Made by a program: the position numbers and the translations under genes. From assembly GCA_019115745.1 (NCBI GenBank), contig DXDA01000074.1:1-64000 (forward strand): a stretch of 64,000 nt of DNA, read 5' to 3'. Below, piece after piece: positions 43,901-52,993 of the stretch. Position 1 is the stretch's first letter; every line of letters starts with the position of its first letter. The DNA is from Candidatus Alistipes intestinigallinarum. GTDB taxonomy: Bacteria > Bacteroidota > Bacteroidia > Bacteroidales > Rikenellaceae. The notes beneath the pieces were generated by a model that was given only the letters and a program-made list of their open reading frames with translations, was not told the DNA's origin and did not search any database.

Positions 43901-44991
43901 TCGGAGTCGAGACACACGTCGGAGACGACGTTGTGGATCAGTTTGCCGCCGTTCCTGGCCGAAAGGTTGTGGAAAACCTCCCGGGGGCGTTCGTGCCCGA
44001 CGTATATCCCGTCGACGGTTCCGAACCAGAGGTTGCCGTCTCGGTCCCGGATGACGCACAGTACGCTGTTGCTTACCTCATTGGGCGAGCTCGGGTCGAT
44101 CCAGAGCACCGGATTTTCGACGGGACGGCCCTTTGCGTCGATGCGGAACGAATGGATCCCGTCGTAGTAGGAGGTTACGATGACGTCGCTGTTGTCGATG
44201 CGGATTGCCCGCACGTCGATGGCGCTGGAAATCACCTCTGCGGGCGACAACTCCTCTTCGGGGGCGGCCGGGAGCGGAACGATCATCAGCCGGCGGCGAT
44301 CGTTGAACCAGAGCCGGTTCAGCGAATCCACGGCCAAGGCGCGGACTTCGTAGGGGAAAGGCCAACTTTCGATTGCGGGAGCCATCGGGTCCTTGGAGAA
44401 ATCGAACCGCAGGAGCCGTCCGTGGCTCCAACCCCAGATGTCACCCCGGTTGTCGACCGTTGTGGTCAGGATGTTGTTCAGGTATTCACAGGCCTGTTTG
44501 CCCGGAAGGAACCGGTGTTCCAGGGATTCCGGATCGACGATGGCCACGCCTTCTCCCGTGGTGAGCAGCATCGTTTCCCCCCCCCTTCCGGATGTCGGCG
44601 TAATGGTTTTTATGGGGGTTGCCAGAGTCGCACCGCCGATGCGGCGGAACTCCTCCCGCTCGGGGTTGTAGAGCAGGGCTCCGCTCTCGGTTCCGATCCA
44701 GATATTGCCATTTTTATCTTTGGCCAGGCTTCGGATCATGGTCCGCGAGATCGGCAGTCCGTCGCACTCTCCGAACCGGCGGTAGGTGTACATGTCGTAG
44801 CGGGTCAGTCCTGCGATGGTCCCCACCCAGATGAAGCCGTCGTCGTCCTGCAGCAAGGCCGTAATCGAGTTTCCGATCGGGCTGTCTGTGACGGGTGAGA
44901 TGACCGTTTCGGCCTTGAGCGGACGCACTCCAGGCAGTAAAAGTATGACAAACAGGAGAATGGTTCGGGTATAGAGGGAAAGATTCATCAT
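40918..44991 (-). CDS. Hybrid two-component system sensor/regulator (HTCS)
   Basis: The 1357-aa inner-membrane protein senses a glycan fragment in the periplasm and controls transcription from the same chain. In order: signal anchor, about 14 two-component-propeller repeats (DGFIWVGT-type), a Y_Y_Y domain (about 690-765), a TM helix, HisKA with H840 in THGFKTPL, HATPase (N-box NLLQNA, DTGIGI, GAGIGLA), a receiver domain with phospho-acceptor D1153, and an AraC-type HTH (about 1255-1357). The receiver lacks the usual acidic pair near its start (IYIMAGGGD). ATG 44991 is preferred over 45045 because a signal segment follows. A G9 run lies near codon 136. Confidence 0.94.
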   Translation of the reverse strand: MMNLSLYTRTILLFVILLLPGVRPLKAETVISPVTDSPIGNSITALLQDDDGFIWVGTIAGLTRYDMYTYRRFGECDGLPISRTMIRSLAKDKNGNIWIGTESGALLYNPEREEFRRIGGATLATPIKTITPTSGRGGETMLLTTGEGVAIVDPESLEHRFLPGKQACEYLNNILTTTVDNRGDIWGWSHGRLLRFDFSKDPMAPAIESWPFPYEVRALAVDSLNRLWFNDRRRLMIVPLPAAPEEELSPAEVISSAIDVRAIRIDNSDVIVTSYYDGIHSFRIDAKGRPVENPVLWIDPSSPNEVSNSVLCVIRDRDGNLWFGTVDGIYVGHERPREVFHNLSARNGGKLIHNVVSDVCLDSDGSIWAATSGSLDHIRRTAPGHYTVDHFMPRFIQREQPDIRRLQTLTFDPKGRLWLGTKQTLLFFDPQQQEFFDREEITGFLSRHGAQFSKELLRDRQGNIWMGFIYGGLFVFEASDERCRFVRFAGTDLYDANIQTILDDPDGNIWIGTKTKGLLRFRTEEMTAAGDTLQVNRFDTYFIKGHTLPGFISVNTLHRTENGELYAGTSQGLFRYNRTENDFEECPLNAFDEKVWVLDIQPDALGQLWISTMQGVYCYTPGAAQSPFYELSDGAFARLDYNLGGCLTEDGTLFLGGINGINYFDPTEVPKPHPDNEVYVSGISILNQPLSPDGIHLEANINHSHHLTLRHNDHQFALDFTTLCFSAKGQPRFFYKIDNLTPDWIPLNGNRLSFSSLAHGDYTLQIKAADSSRMLSDATTDIRITVLPPWWLTWWAYCIYGILILLIGAAILWIIIIRYRAAQQVRMVQYKQQLFINLTHGFKTPLTMMQVPLQLISDGKGGASLDMEERQKLINIISTNVKKLANTIRQLMEFRKIDQNRVSLNLAEMDIAEYVHRICNYFQPLFESKRLHFDYLGPEERILMTFDPEKIELALYNLLQNAYTFTPAGGSIQIRVFRKQQKICISVRDTGIGIRAEHLDKIFLRFWQVHDPDTMPPLGAGIGLAVAKEFVEIHGGHIAVESRYGAGSTFTISLPRNPRFNTDQYYIHRQDQAGEEEIIPAYTKQYAETDVYVEQNPEIDPSKPHTIYIMAGGGDITGLVRMVLPDFNVLHYNNIEEIMKAIREHRPQIILIDIVVYDREEGLEFCRKLKKTEWANDIPIILLTADSSAEDARLFCELGVDSWMEKPFDVELFRARTRQLAERHTDLQKRLKLGQILGKHEEIVVESADEKFMNRVTEIIEQNLSNEEFSLEVFAREMRVSRSVLNMRIQHIVGKSPMELLRNARLQRAAQLLETKAYDIAQVSYMVGFSDPRYFSTCFKKQFGVSPRIYIQNRGNE
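44577..44585 (-). repeat. Nine-G homopolymer in the HTCS gene
   Basis: Nine C on the plus strand, so nine G on the coding strand, within the sensor-propeller region (SGRGGE). A one-base slip would truncate the regulator early and silence the locus. Confidence 0.9.
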
Positions 44992-45012
44992 GATGGCGCT
45001 CTTTTCGAAAGA

Positions 45013-45020
45013 TAAAGGTA
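45013..45020 (-). promoter_or_regulatory. -7-like element of the HTCS gene
   Basis: Minus-strand TACCTTTA, one base off TAnnTTTG, 21 bp before the chosen ATG at 44991. It supports that start over 45045. Confidence 0.4.
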
Positions 45021-45054
45021 CTATTTTTTTGTTTTCGGCAAGCATCGAAATAAA

Positions 45055-45129
45055 AAATCCAAACTTTTCAGGAAATATCCCAACATTTGCTCTGACGCTT
45101 CTCTCTACCTTTGTTTACAAATCCAAACT
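45055..45129 (+). repeat. 11-bp direct repeat in the HTCS/GH2c divergent region
   Basis: AAATCCAAACT occurs at 45055-45065 and 45119-45129, flanking the GH2c promoter elements. It could be a regulator-binding pair; no test is possible from one locus. Confidence 0.45.
45086..45113 (+). promoter_or_regulatory. Promoter elements of GH2c
   Basis: TACCTTTG (45106-45113) is a clear -7 element 26 bp before the ATG. A TTTG at 45086-45089 is 16 bp upstream, shorter than the usual ~20, so the -33 assignment is uncertain and may reflect activator dependence. Confidence 0.5.
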
Positions 45130-45139
45130 GCTTATTTGA

Positions 45140-48115
45140 ATGAAACGATTCGGCTTATTTGTGTTTTTGCTCGTAATCGGGTGTGTCGGGGAACTTTCGG
45201 CGAAGGTTCGCTGTGCGGATCTCGATTTGAATGGAAACTGGGAGTACGGGATTGACCGCGATTACCGGGCGACAACCTGGGTCCCCGGAGTCCCGATGGA
45301 TGCGACCCGTCCGCATGAAGGACGACTTTGGTATCGACGTCGCGTTACTCTTCCTGAAGGGACTTGGAATACGGTAGTACTCGAACTCAAAGGGGCCCGG
45401 TTCCGTCCCGAGGTGTATGTTAACGGAGACCGTGTCTCTTCGCAGGAGGGCGGCATGATCCGTTCGCTGCATACGCTTCGGCATCGGGCGTTGAAACCTT
45501 CCGCAACGATTACGCTGGAGATTTCGCTGGCTTCGCTGGCGGATGTCCCGGCTTCCGATGCGTCGTTCATTCCCAAGGTGGACCAGTGGCGGAGCAACTG
45601 CTCTTCATCGCTTTGGGATGATGTCGTTCTGCATCTTTATACGGATGCCTGCGTGAATCGGGTGCTTGCCGATTGCGACCCTGCAGCCGGGACTCTGGCG
45701 CTGCGTTACCGGGTTGCCGGATCAAAGGCCGCTACGGCGCGGATTACCGTGTCGGAGAAGGGGCGGACGCTGTTCTCCGAAACCGGGCCCGCAGCCGCCG
45801 GAGAAAACAACGTTGCATTCGATTATCGGGGTGTTTTGAAGGAGTGGTCGCCCGAGAATCCGGTTTGTTACGACCTGCAGGTCGATTTGCTTGATCGCCG
45901 GGGCGAGGTGCTCTCCGAATGGCGTCAGACTCTCGGGTTGCGGCGGGCCGCGGTCGTCGACAAACAGTTCCGGCTTAACGGCCGCCCGTTGAAACTCCGC
46001 GGCAGTACGGTCGTTTGGCACCGCTGGATGCGGGATGCCGAGGGCCGGGATGTGGGGTATGATACGCTGTGGTTCCGGGACAATATCGTCCGTCGCCTGA
46101 AGGAGCACGGCGCCAACCTGTTGCGTTTCCATCTCGGGGTGCCGCCCGAGCGGCTGCTCGATTTGTGCGATCACTACGGATTGGCCGTACAATATGAGTG
46201 GAGTTTTTTTCACGGAATGCCGGCTTCGCGGGAGAGTCTGATGGAACAATATCCCAAATGGTTCGATCTGGCAGCCAGACACCCTTCGGTCTTGCTCTAC
46301 CATCCCTACAACGAAACCGAAGGCGATCAACTCCAAACGGTTTGGAGTGCTTTGAATGAGATTGTCCCGGCGTATCCGCCGCTGATTCTGGAGGATCGGG
46401 ATGTCATGCATATCCATAAATATTGGTGGAGCCTTTTTGAAAATCTCGGGCTTTACTACGATTCCAGCGAGCAGTTCCCCAAGGCGATCATGGTCGACGA
46501 ATTCGGCGGGAATTATCTCGACGGAAACGGAGATATGGGAGGTTACCCCTCCATTCGGGAGAGCTATATGCGTTTCCTGGGACGCAATCATACGGCTCGG
46601 GAGCGATTGCACCACCTCGACCGCTCCTGCGGCAAGGTGGGCGAATACTGGCGGCGGATCGGGGCTGCCGGGGTGGCGCCCTTCACGATCGCCAGCAGTT
46701 CGAACGACGGAAACCATTGGTTTATGGGCCCGTTGCGCGAAGGAACTCCGAAATCCGTCTGGAATGCCCTGACCGTACTCTGGTCACCCCGGGCCGTGAG
46801 CATGGATGTCTGGGACTGCAATTTCCGCCCGGGACAGCAGGTCGACCTCCCGCTTCATTTCTTCAACGATACGGACTCTGCGGCAACCCTCTTTGCCCGC
46901 GTGGAGGTCGTCGATGCTCACGAACGCCACGATTTTTCCCGAATCGTCACGTGCAAGGTCGGTCCTTATTCGAAAGAGGTCGTTACGTGCCGGGTCGGAA
47001 TGCCGGATGTGTGTGGCGATTACCGGTTGCGGACGACGTTGCTCAATCCGACCGACGAGGTGAAATATCCGGTTGTTTCCGAGTGGGACATCCGGGTCTT
47101 CGAGGCGGCCGTTCCGGAGAAGCTTGCCCGGGCCGCTGTTTATATTCCCGAATCGGAGCCTGAGCTCCGGGCCATGGCCGACCGCCAAGGATTGCATCTC
47201 GTTGAGGACGCTGCGGCTGCCGACGTACTGCTTTTGGGTCGGAGCTGTTGGGAGCGCTTCGACGCCTTCCGGGAACGGGTCGAAGCGGCAATCGCCCGCG
47301 GAGCGGGAGTCGTGATGCTGGACGTCGGGGAACGCTATCTCGGACAGGGGTATCCGGCCGAAGACGGAGAACTGGGCCCCCTGCAGGGCGTAGCTCGTGT
47401 AACGGATCCGAAGATCACCCGTTACGACCTTTTCGGCGGCCTTTCGCTTACCTGCACCGAGGCTGCGGAACCCGAAAGTCATCTCCATCCCGATTCGGTG
47501 CATACGGAATTGTGGAGTCGACTGACCGATCGTCACACGGCTCTTTGGAATGGAATGCGGGGTGGATTGATCGTTCCGGCTGCGGATTTCGATGTGCAGG
47601 GCCTGAGCCGCGAAGCCTTTTCCGTACAATGGAGTCGGCGCGGAGCCGACGTCTCGCGGATGGCGCAAGGTGATTATTTTGCCTATGAATTGTGCGGATT
47701 TTTCGCCTACGACTCCATCCCGGACAATAAGGAGCTGATGCAGGAGCTTCGTCGCAAGGTCGAGTTCCTGGTGGAGGATGCTCCGGCTTTGGCCATGTCG
47801 ATCAACCCCAAGGCGCCGATTCGGATTACCGATCTCGGCAGCGGTTATCGGAACTCGGAACAGGGTTCGGCTTCCGAACTCGTGCCGTTGGCTTCGGCCG
47901 GGAAAAATCTGACTCGTACACCCGTCATGCGAATCGGATTCGGCTCTGGAAAGGGTGCGCTGATCCTGTCGGGCCTCTTGACGGAAGGACGTCTGGATGT
48001 TTCGCGGCCGGATGAGACCGGAAATCATCGACCCAAATATGATGAAGTGGCCGTACAAATGGTCATCAATATGATGATGAATGTGTTAGATGGGCCAAAG
48101 GCTCGCCGTCCATGA
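45140..48115 (+). CDS. Glycoside hydrolase family 2 protein (GH2c)
   Basis: The 991-aa secreted enzyme has a signal peptide (MKRFGLFVFLLVIGCVGELS), an N-terminal GH2 sugar-binding domain (about 28-175), an Ig-like sandwich, a TIM barrel and a long C-terminal extension (about 600-991) with beta-rich character. Likely acid/base E392 (PYNETEG) and nucleophile E454 (MVDEFGGN) are both present. The last 80 residues resemble a glutamine-amidotransferase-like fold often trailing such proteins, which is tentative. It is divergent from the HTCS and precedes susC3 by 142 bp. Confidence 0.82.
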   Translation: MKRFGLFVFLLVIGCVGELSAKVRCADLDLNGNWEYGIDRDYRATTWVPGVPMDATRPHEGRLWYRRRVTLPEGTWNTVVLELKGARFRPEVYVNGDRVSSQEGGMIRSLHTLRHRALKPSATITLEISLASLADVPASDASFIPKVDQWRSNCSSSLWDDVVLHLYTDACVNRVLADCDPAAGTLALRYRVAGSKAATARITVSEKGRTLFSETGPAAAGENNVAFDYRGVLKEWSPENPVCYDLQVDLLDRRGEVLSEWRQTLGLRRAAVVDKQFRLNGRPLKLRGSTVVWHRWMRDAEGRDVGYDTLWFRDNIVRRLKEHGANLLRFHLGVPPERLLDLCDHYGLAVQYEWSFFHGMPASRESLMEQYPKWFDLAARHPSVLLYHPYNETEGDQLQTVWSALNEIVPAYPPLILEDRDVMHIHKYWWSLFENLGLYYDSSEQFPKAIMVDEFGGNYLDGNGDMGGYPSIRESYMRFLGRNHTARERLHHLDRSCGKVGEYWRRIGAAGVAPFTIASSSNDGNHWFMGPLREGTPKSVWNALTVLWSPRAVSMDVWDCNFRPGQQVDLPLHFFNDTDSAATLFARVEVVDAHERHDFSRIVTCKVGPYSKEVVTCRVGMPDVCGDYRLRTTLLNPTDEVKYPVVSEWDIRVFEAAVPEKLARAAVYIPESEPELRAMADRQGLHLVEDAAAADVLLLGRSCWERFDAFRERVEAAIARGAGVVMLDVGERYLGQGYPAEDGELGPLQGVARVTDPKITRYDLFGGLSLTCTEAAEPESHLHPDSVHTELWSRLTDRHTALWNGMRGGLIVPAADFDVQGLSREAFSVQWSRRGADVSRMAQGDYFAYELCGFFAYDSIPDNKELMQELRRKVEFLVEDAPALAMSINPKAPIRITDLGSGYRNSEQGSASELVPLASAGKNLTRTPVMRIGFGSGKGALILSGLLTEGRLDVSRPDETGNHRPKYDEVAVQMVINMMMNVLDGPKARRP

Positions 48116-48139
48116 CTTTTTGCCTGTCGGCATTCGGTC

Positions 48140-48157
48140 AAAAACGGCTAAAAATGG
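48140..48157 (+). promoter_or_regulatory. Candidate operator: direct repeat with 10-bp period
   Basis: AAAAACGG (48140-48147) and AAAAATGG (48150-48157) repeat one helical turn apart, about 45 bp upstream of the susC3 -7 element. This is where an AraC-type HTH of the HTCS could bind. Confidence 0.35.
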
Positions 48158-48201
48158 ACATAATCGAAAAAAATTTCAACATACGCCTCCTGTCCGCTTC
48201 T

Positions 48202-48209
48202 TAATTTTG
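48202..48209 (+). promoter_or_regulatory. -7 element of susC3
   Basis: TAATTTTG (TAnnTTTG) 48 bp before the susC3 ATG, with no good -33 TTTG, as expected for an activator-dependent promoter. Confidence 0.5.
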
Positions 48210-48257
48210 TAAAGCCTTCGAATGACAAATGTATAACCTAAAATACCCAACTGATGA

Positions 48258-51200
48258 ATGAAACACGTTGACTTCTTATTCGGATCAGGGTTCAGACGGT
48301 CGGCACTTTGCCTGGCGGCCCTGTTTGCAACCTTTCTGACGATGCCGTCGGTGATGGCACAGCAGCACATCTCCGTTTCGGGCGTCGTGACCGATGCGGA
48401 TTCCGGTGAACCGATCGTCGGAGTGTCGGTCATTGTCTCCAGTACCTTTAAGGGAACGACGACAGGCGTAAATGGCGATTTCATGTTGACGAACGTACCT
48501 GTCAATGATTCGCTGATTTTCCAGCATTTGAGCTATACCAAACAGAGTATCCCGGTGAACAAGCGGTCGAAAATCAACGTCCGTCTGCAGTCCGCGGCCC
48601 AGGAGATCGAGGAGGTCGTGGCCGTGGGCTACGGCTACGTCCCCCGCAGCAACCTGACCAGCTCGATTGCCGTCATCAACGAGAAGGACATCAACAAGAC
48701 CCCGGTCTCGTCGATCGAGCAGGCCCTCCAGGGAAACGCCACCGGCGTGTTGGTGATCACGGCGTCGGGCGAACCGGGCAGTGAGATCGCCATGCGTATC
48801 CGTGGCGGAACCTCCATTTCCGGAGAGACCAGCCCGCTGGTGGTGATCGACAACATCCCCTCGGACGAGTCTGCACTGTCGATGCTCAACCCGAACGACG
48901 TGGCCGGTATCGAGATCCTGAAGGACGCTGCGGCAACGGCCATCTACGGATCGCGCGGCGCCAACGGCGTGGTGATGGTTACCACCCGCAGCGGACAGGC
49001 CGGAAAACCCAAATTGTCGATCAATGCCGATTTCGGCCTCTCCATCCCCCGTTACCGGATCGAGATGATGGACAGTGAGCAATATGCCGAGTACGACAAT
49101 TTCGGCCGTATGATGTGGGGTGTGAGCAGTTTCAACACATTGCGCCCCGATACGTTGTCGACCTACGATTATCAGAAACGGCTGTTGCGTGACATGGCCC
49201 AGCGTCACAACTACACCGTTTCATTACAGGGCGGCTCGAAAGACATGCGTTACTATATTTCGGGCGGCTATCTCAACGAGCAGGGTATTCTTCAAAATTC
49301 GAGCAACGAACGCCTGAACTTCAGCACGAAATTCAATATGAATCTTTCGCCTCGTCTGCATCTCGATGTGAAGGGTTCGATCAGCCGTCAGCAGACCGAA
49401 AAGATCAGTTCGGGAGACTCCGGAGCCACGATGCGTATGCTGATGTTGAAGCCCACCGGAAAGGTCAACGGTACGGACCTTGGTGACGGTACCTATATCG
49501 ATGAGGAGACGGGAGAGATTCTGAACATCAATACCGAGGCTGCCAAGGCCATGAACTCCAACCAGTGGAACAAACGCATCAATGCGGATCTCAATGCCGT
49601 ATTCCGCTGGGACATCGACCGGAAGAAGTACTGGAGCTTCAACTCGACGGTCGGCTACAAGTTCAGCAACAACAACGATTATGCCTATGTCCTGCGATCG
49701 ATCTATACCAAGGAGTCGGATATCGACAAGAACAACAAGGCGACACGCAAGACTTCGCAGGGTATCTCGTGGAGTAACGAAAACTTCATCAACTACACCC
49801 GGACCTTTAAAAAGAAGCATTATCTGATGTGGACGCTGGGTCAGAGCTGGCAGCGTGAACAGTCGGAAGGGTTCAATATTGATGTGACTCGTTTTGATAC
49901 CGATTATTTCATGTGGAACAATCTGGGGGCAGGAGCCTATATAGGCGTTCCGGGATCGAGCTACAAGGCGATCACGCACTCGTCGTTCTTCACCCGGGCT
50001 ATTTATACGTATGATCAGCGCTTTACGTTCACCTTCTCGTTGCGCGCCGACGGTTCGTCGCGTTTCGGTGAGGATAGCCGCTACGGTTATTTTCCTGCAG
50101 CGTCGATCTCCTGGCGCATGAACAAGGAGAAGTGGCTCAAGAAGGTGCGCTGGATCTCGGAGTTGAAGCCCCGCTTCAGTGTGGGTGTCACGGGTAATGA
50201 CCGGATCGGCGAGTACAAGGCCGAGACGATGCTCTCTTCGAATAAAGTGTTGATCAACGGACAGTCCTACAACAGTTCGACGATCTCCCAGATCGGCAAC
50301 CCGAACCTGCAGTGGGAGACCACGCACGAGTACAACGGCGGTCTGGACGTAGGCCTGTTCAAGAACCGGATCCGCTTCTCGCTGGATGCTTATTACAAGA
50401 AGACCTACAACCTGCTCTATAACTACCGTCTGCCGTTGACGACCGGTTATTCGCAGGTCTCTGCCAACGTCGGAAATATCGACAACAAGGGTGTTGAATT
50501 TGAGATTCATACCCGCAACATCGAACACAAGAATTTCAGTTGGAATACCGATTTCAATATCGCCTGGAACAAGAGCGAAGTGACCGATCTGGGCGGCAAC
50601 GACAACGTGGTGCTCTACTACATGGGCAACGGCGTGAACCAGAACATTACCTATCTGCTGCTGGGCCAGCCGCTGGGCGTCATCAAGGGCTACGAAACCG
50701 AGATCTACAAGAGTTGGGACGAGGTTTATGCCGATGATGCCGTGTGGGTCGAGGACCCGTTAAACATCCAGACCCGTCCGGGTATGCTCAAGTACGTCGA
50801 TCAGAATGGGGACGGTGTGATTGACGACAACGACAAGGTTGTGTTGGGCCAGGCCTTGCCGAACATCATGGGAGGTTTCACGAATACGTTCAACTACAAG
50901 AACTGGTCCCTGACCGTCTTCTTCAACTATGCTCTGGGCGGCAAGATCGTCAATACCAACGTGACGAAACTCGATACCTATCAGGCTGGCAACAACAACT
51001 CCTATGCCGATGCACTCGGGGCATGGCGACCGGTCAATCCTATTACGGGTGATCAAGGCTGGTCGGGAGGTACGAAGCCGATTCCATCCTCTTACAGCTC
51101 CCAGTCTACGGCACGTCAATACACTCAGAATGTGATTGATCGCTGGGTTGAGGATGGATCCTACCTGCGTCTGAAGACCCTTTCGCTCAGCTACGCTGTT

Positions 51201-51404
51201 CCCGAGAAGTTTTCGCGGAAGATTGGTATGCAACGGCTGGTCATCTCGCTCAAAGGTACTAACCTTTGGACGTTGACCAAATATCGCGGCTTCGACCCTG
51301 AAATGAGCAGCTCGGTAGGAACTTCCAACTCGACGCTCGGCATCGACCGAAGCAGTTATCCGGCGGTCAAAACCTTTACTTTCAATCTTAACATTACGTT
51401 CTAA
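48258..51404 (+). CDS. SusC/RagA-family TonB-dependent transporter (SusC3)
   Basis: The 1048-aa outer-membrane importer has a long signal peptide (about residues 1-35, ending MPSVMAQQ), a CarboxypepD_reg-like domain (about 38-115), a plug with ILKDAAATAIYGSRGANGVV (about 222-241) and a barrel ending in FTFNLNITF. It opens the main operon of the polysaccharide locus, after a promoter and candidate HTCS operator. Confidence 0.95.
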   Translation: MKHVDFLFGSGFRRSALCLAALFATFLTMPSVMAQQHISVSGVVTDADSGEPIVGVSVIVSSTFKGTTTGVNGDFMLTNVPVNDSLIFQHLSYTKQSIPVNKRSKINVRLQSAAQEIEEVVAVGYGYVPRSNLTSSIAVINEKDINKTPVSSIEQALQGNATGVLVITASGEPGSEIAMRIRGGTSISGETSPLVVIDNIPSDESALSMLNPNDVAGIEILKDAAATAIYGSRGANGVVMVTTRSGQAGKPKLSINADFGLSIPRYRIEMMDSEQYAEYDNFGRMMWGVSSFNTLRPDTLSTYDYQKRLLRDMAQRHNYTVSLQGGSKDMRYYISGGYLNEQGILQNSSNERLNFSTKFNMNLSPRLHLDVKGSISRQQTEKISSGDSGATMRMLMLKPTGKVNGTDLGDGTYIDEETGEILNINTEAAKAMNSNQWNKRINADLNAVFRWDIDRKKYWSFNSTVGYKFSNNNDYAYVLRSIYTKESDIDKNNKATRKTSQGISWSNENFINYTRTFKKKHYLMWTLGQSWQREQSEGFNIDVTRFDTDYFMWNNLGAGAYIGVPGSSYKAITHSSFFTRAIYTYDQRFTFTFSLRADGSSRFGEDSRYGYFPAASISWRMNKEKWLKKVRWISELKPRFSVGVTGNDRIGEYKAETMLSSNKVLINGQSYNSSTISQIGNPNLQWETTHEYNGGLDVGLFKNRIRFSLDAYYKKTYNLLYNYRLPLTTGYSQVSANVGNIDNKGVEFEIHTRNIEHKNFSWNTDFNIAWNKSEVTDLGGNDNVVLYYMGNGVNQNITYLLLGQPLGVIKGYETEIYKSWDEVYADDAVWVEDPLNIQTRPGMLKYVDQNGDGVIDDNDKVVLGQALPNIMGGFTNTFNYKNWSLTVFFNYALGGKIVNTNVTKLDTYQAGNNNSYADALGAWRPVNPITGDQGWSGGTKPIPSSYSSQSTARQYTQNVIDRWVEDGSYLRLKTLSLSYAVPEKFSRKIGMQRLVISLKGTNLWTLTKYRGFDPEMSSSVGTSNSTLGIDRSSYPAVKTFTFNLNITF

Positions 51405-51422
51405 CATAAACGGCTCCCGATC

Positions 51423-52976
51423 ATGAAAAAGATACTTTTCATTCTCCTCGCGGCCTTTGCCTTGGAATCCTGTGATTTTCTCGATGAGCAGTCGAAGACC
51501 CAGATTCCGCTCGATGCCTACTTTAACAACGAGGAAGAGGCCATGCTCTTTCTTTACGGAGCTTATTATCAGGTGCGCAATACGGTTTTCGGTACAGACT
51601 TTATGTATCTGACCGATACGATGACCGACAATATCGACTACTCGTCGACGAACGTCGACCGCAAGGCGGTCACCTATCTGACGCTCAATCCCAGCAACTC
51701 GATCGTGAAGAGCATCTGGGGCAAACTTTATACCGTGATCGAGCAGTGCAATATTCTGATCGACAAACTGGAGAAGAATCCCGACCTGAGCCCGGCAAAT
51801 TCGGATAACATCATCGCCGAAGCCAAATTCTATCGGGCATGGGCTTACTTCCAACTCGTGCAACTGTGGGGTGAGGTACCGCTTGTTACGGTTCCGGTCT
51901 ACTCGGTCAAGGAGGACAACATCCGTCCTGCAAGATCCTCTCTGGATGCCGTTTATTCGTTGCTGATCTCCGACATGGAGTGGGTGACGACCATTGTCGA
52001 AGAGGAACCGTCCGTGATTACCGTAACCTCGGGGGTCGGATATCCTCTGACCGTTTCGAGGGCAGCCGCCAAGACTTTGTTGGCTCAGATGTATCTTGTC
52101 CGCAAGGAGTACATGAATGTCATCTCGACCCTCGATCTGTTTGCCGACGGTACGACGCTTAACGAGAATTACGGACTCTGCTCGCAGTATAACTATATCT
52201 TCGATACGCGCTACAAGGAGGTTGAGGAGCGTAAGAAGGAGGTCCTGATGGAGATCAATGCGCAAGCTGAGGACAAGTTCAATAATACCTGGCATCGAGA
52301 GGTGGCCCCTTCGGAGCTCAAGGGTGCCAGTGGTGAGACGATCCAGGGCGCGACGAGCGGTTATCAAAGTTATACCCCCTCGTATGATCTGTTCAGTTCG
52401 TACGATACCAACGATATGCGTTATCGTCAGACTTATCAGATAACCAGCGCCAACAAACCGCATTTCCTCAAGGGATACGACATCGTTGCCTTGAACCAGA
52501 ATCTTGCAGGCCCGAACTTCATCATGCTTCGCACGGCGGATGCCTACCTGATGCTGGCCGAGGCCTACAACGAACTGGGAGCGCCCGACAAGGCTGTTTT
52601 CTTCCTCAATATCGTTCGCCAGCGGGCTCTGCTCTCCGGGCTGGACGCTTCGCTCGGACATGACGATCTGGCCGATGCCATTCTGCAGGAGCGTCGTTGG
52701 GAGTTTGCCGGAGAGGGGGCTTATCGGTTGTATGATTTGCGGCGTACGGGGCGTTATATTGACGTGATGACGGCCTTCACGGCCCGGGTCCAGGAGATGA
52801 GTAACGAGGAGATGAAACAATCCTTCGTCAATCCGCAGGATGGTAAAAAAACACCCGAACTGGACGTGCCCTTTATCAAACTGAGCAAGAATGCACAGCC
52901 CAAACACCTTTTGCTTCCAATTCCGGCCGACGAGCGGATCGCCAATCCCAATCTTACCCAGAATCCCGGATGGTAA
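51423..52976 (+). CDS. SusD/RagB-family outer-membrane lipoprotein (SusD3)
   Basis: The 517-aa surface lipoprotein has lipobox Cys 17 (ALESC), then DFLDEQSKTQIPLDAYFNN, a typical SusD mature start. TPR helices and the C-terminal signature ERRWEFAGEGAYRLYDLRR (about 423-441) are present. It is the ligand-binding lid of SusC3, 18 bp downstream of it. Confidence 0.95.
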   Translation: MKKILFILLAAFALESCDFLDEQSKTQIPLDAYFNNEEEAMLFLYGAYYQVRNTVFGTDFMYLTDTMTDNIDYSSTNVDRKAVTYLTLNPSNSIVKSIWGKLYTVIEQCNILIDKLEKNPDLSPANSDNIIAEAKFYRAWAYFQLVQLWGEVPLVTVPVYSVKEDNIRPARSSLDAVYSLLISDMEWVTTIVEEEPSVITVTSGVGYPLTVSRAAAKTLLAQMYLVRKEYMNVISTLDLFADGTTLNENYGLCSQYNYIFDTRYKEVEERKKEVLMEINAQAEDKFNNTWHREVAPSELKGASGETIQGATSGYQSYTPSYDLFSSYDTNDMRYRQTYQITSANKPHFLKGYDIVALNQNLAGPNFIMLRTADAYLMLAEAYNELGAPDKAVFFLNIVRQRALLSGLDASLGHDDLADAILQERRWEFAGEGAYRLYDLRRTGRYIDVMTAFTARVQEMSNEEMKQSFVNPQDGKKTPELDVPFIKLSKNAQPKHLLLPIPADERIANPNLTQNPGW

Positions 52977-52993
52977 TAACTTAGAAAAGACCC

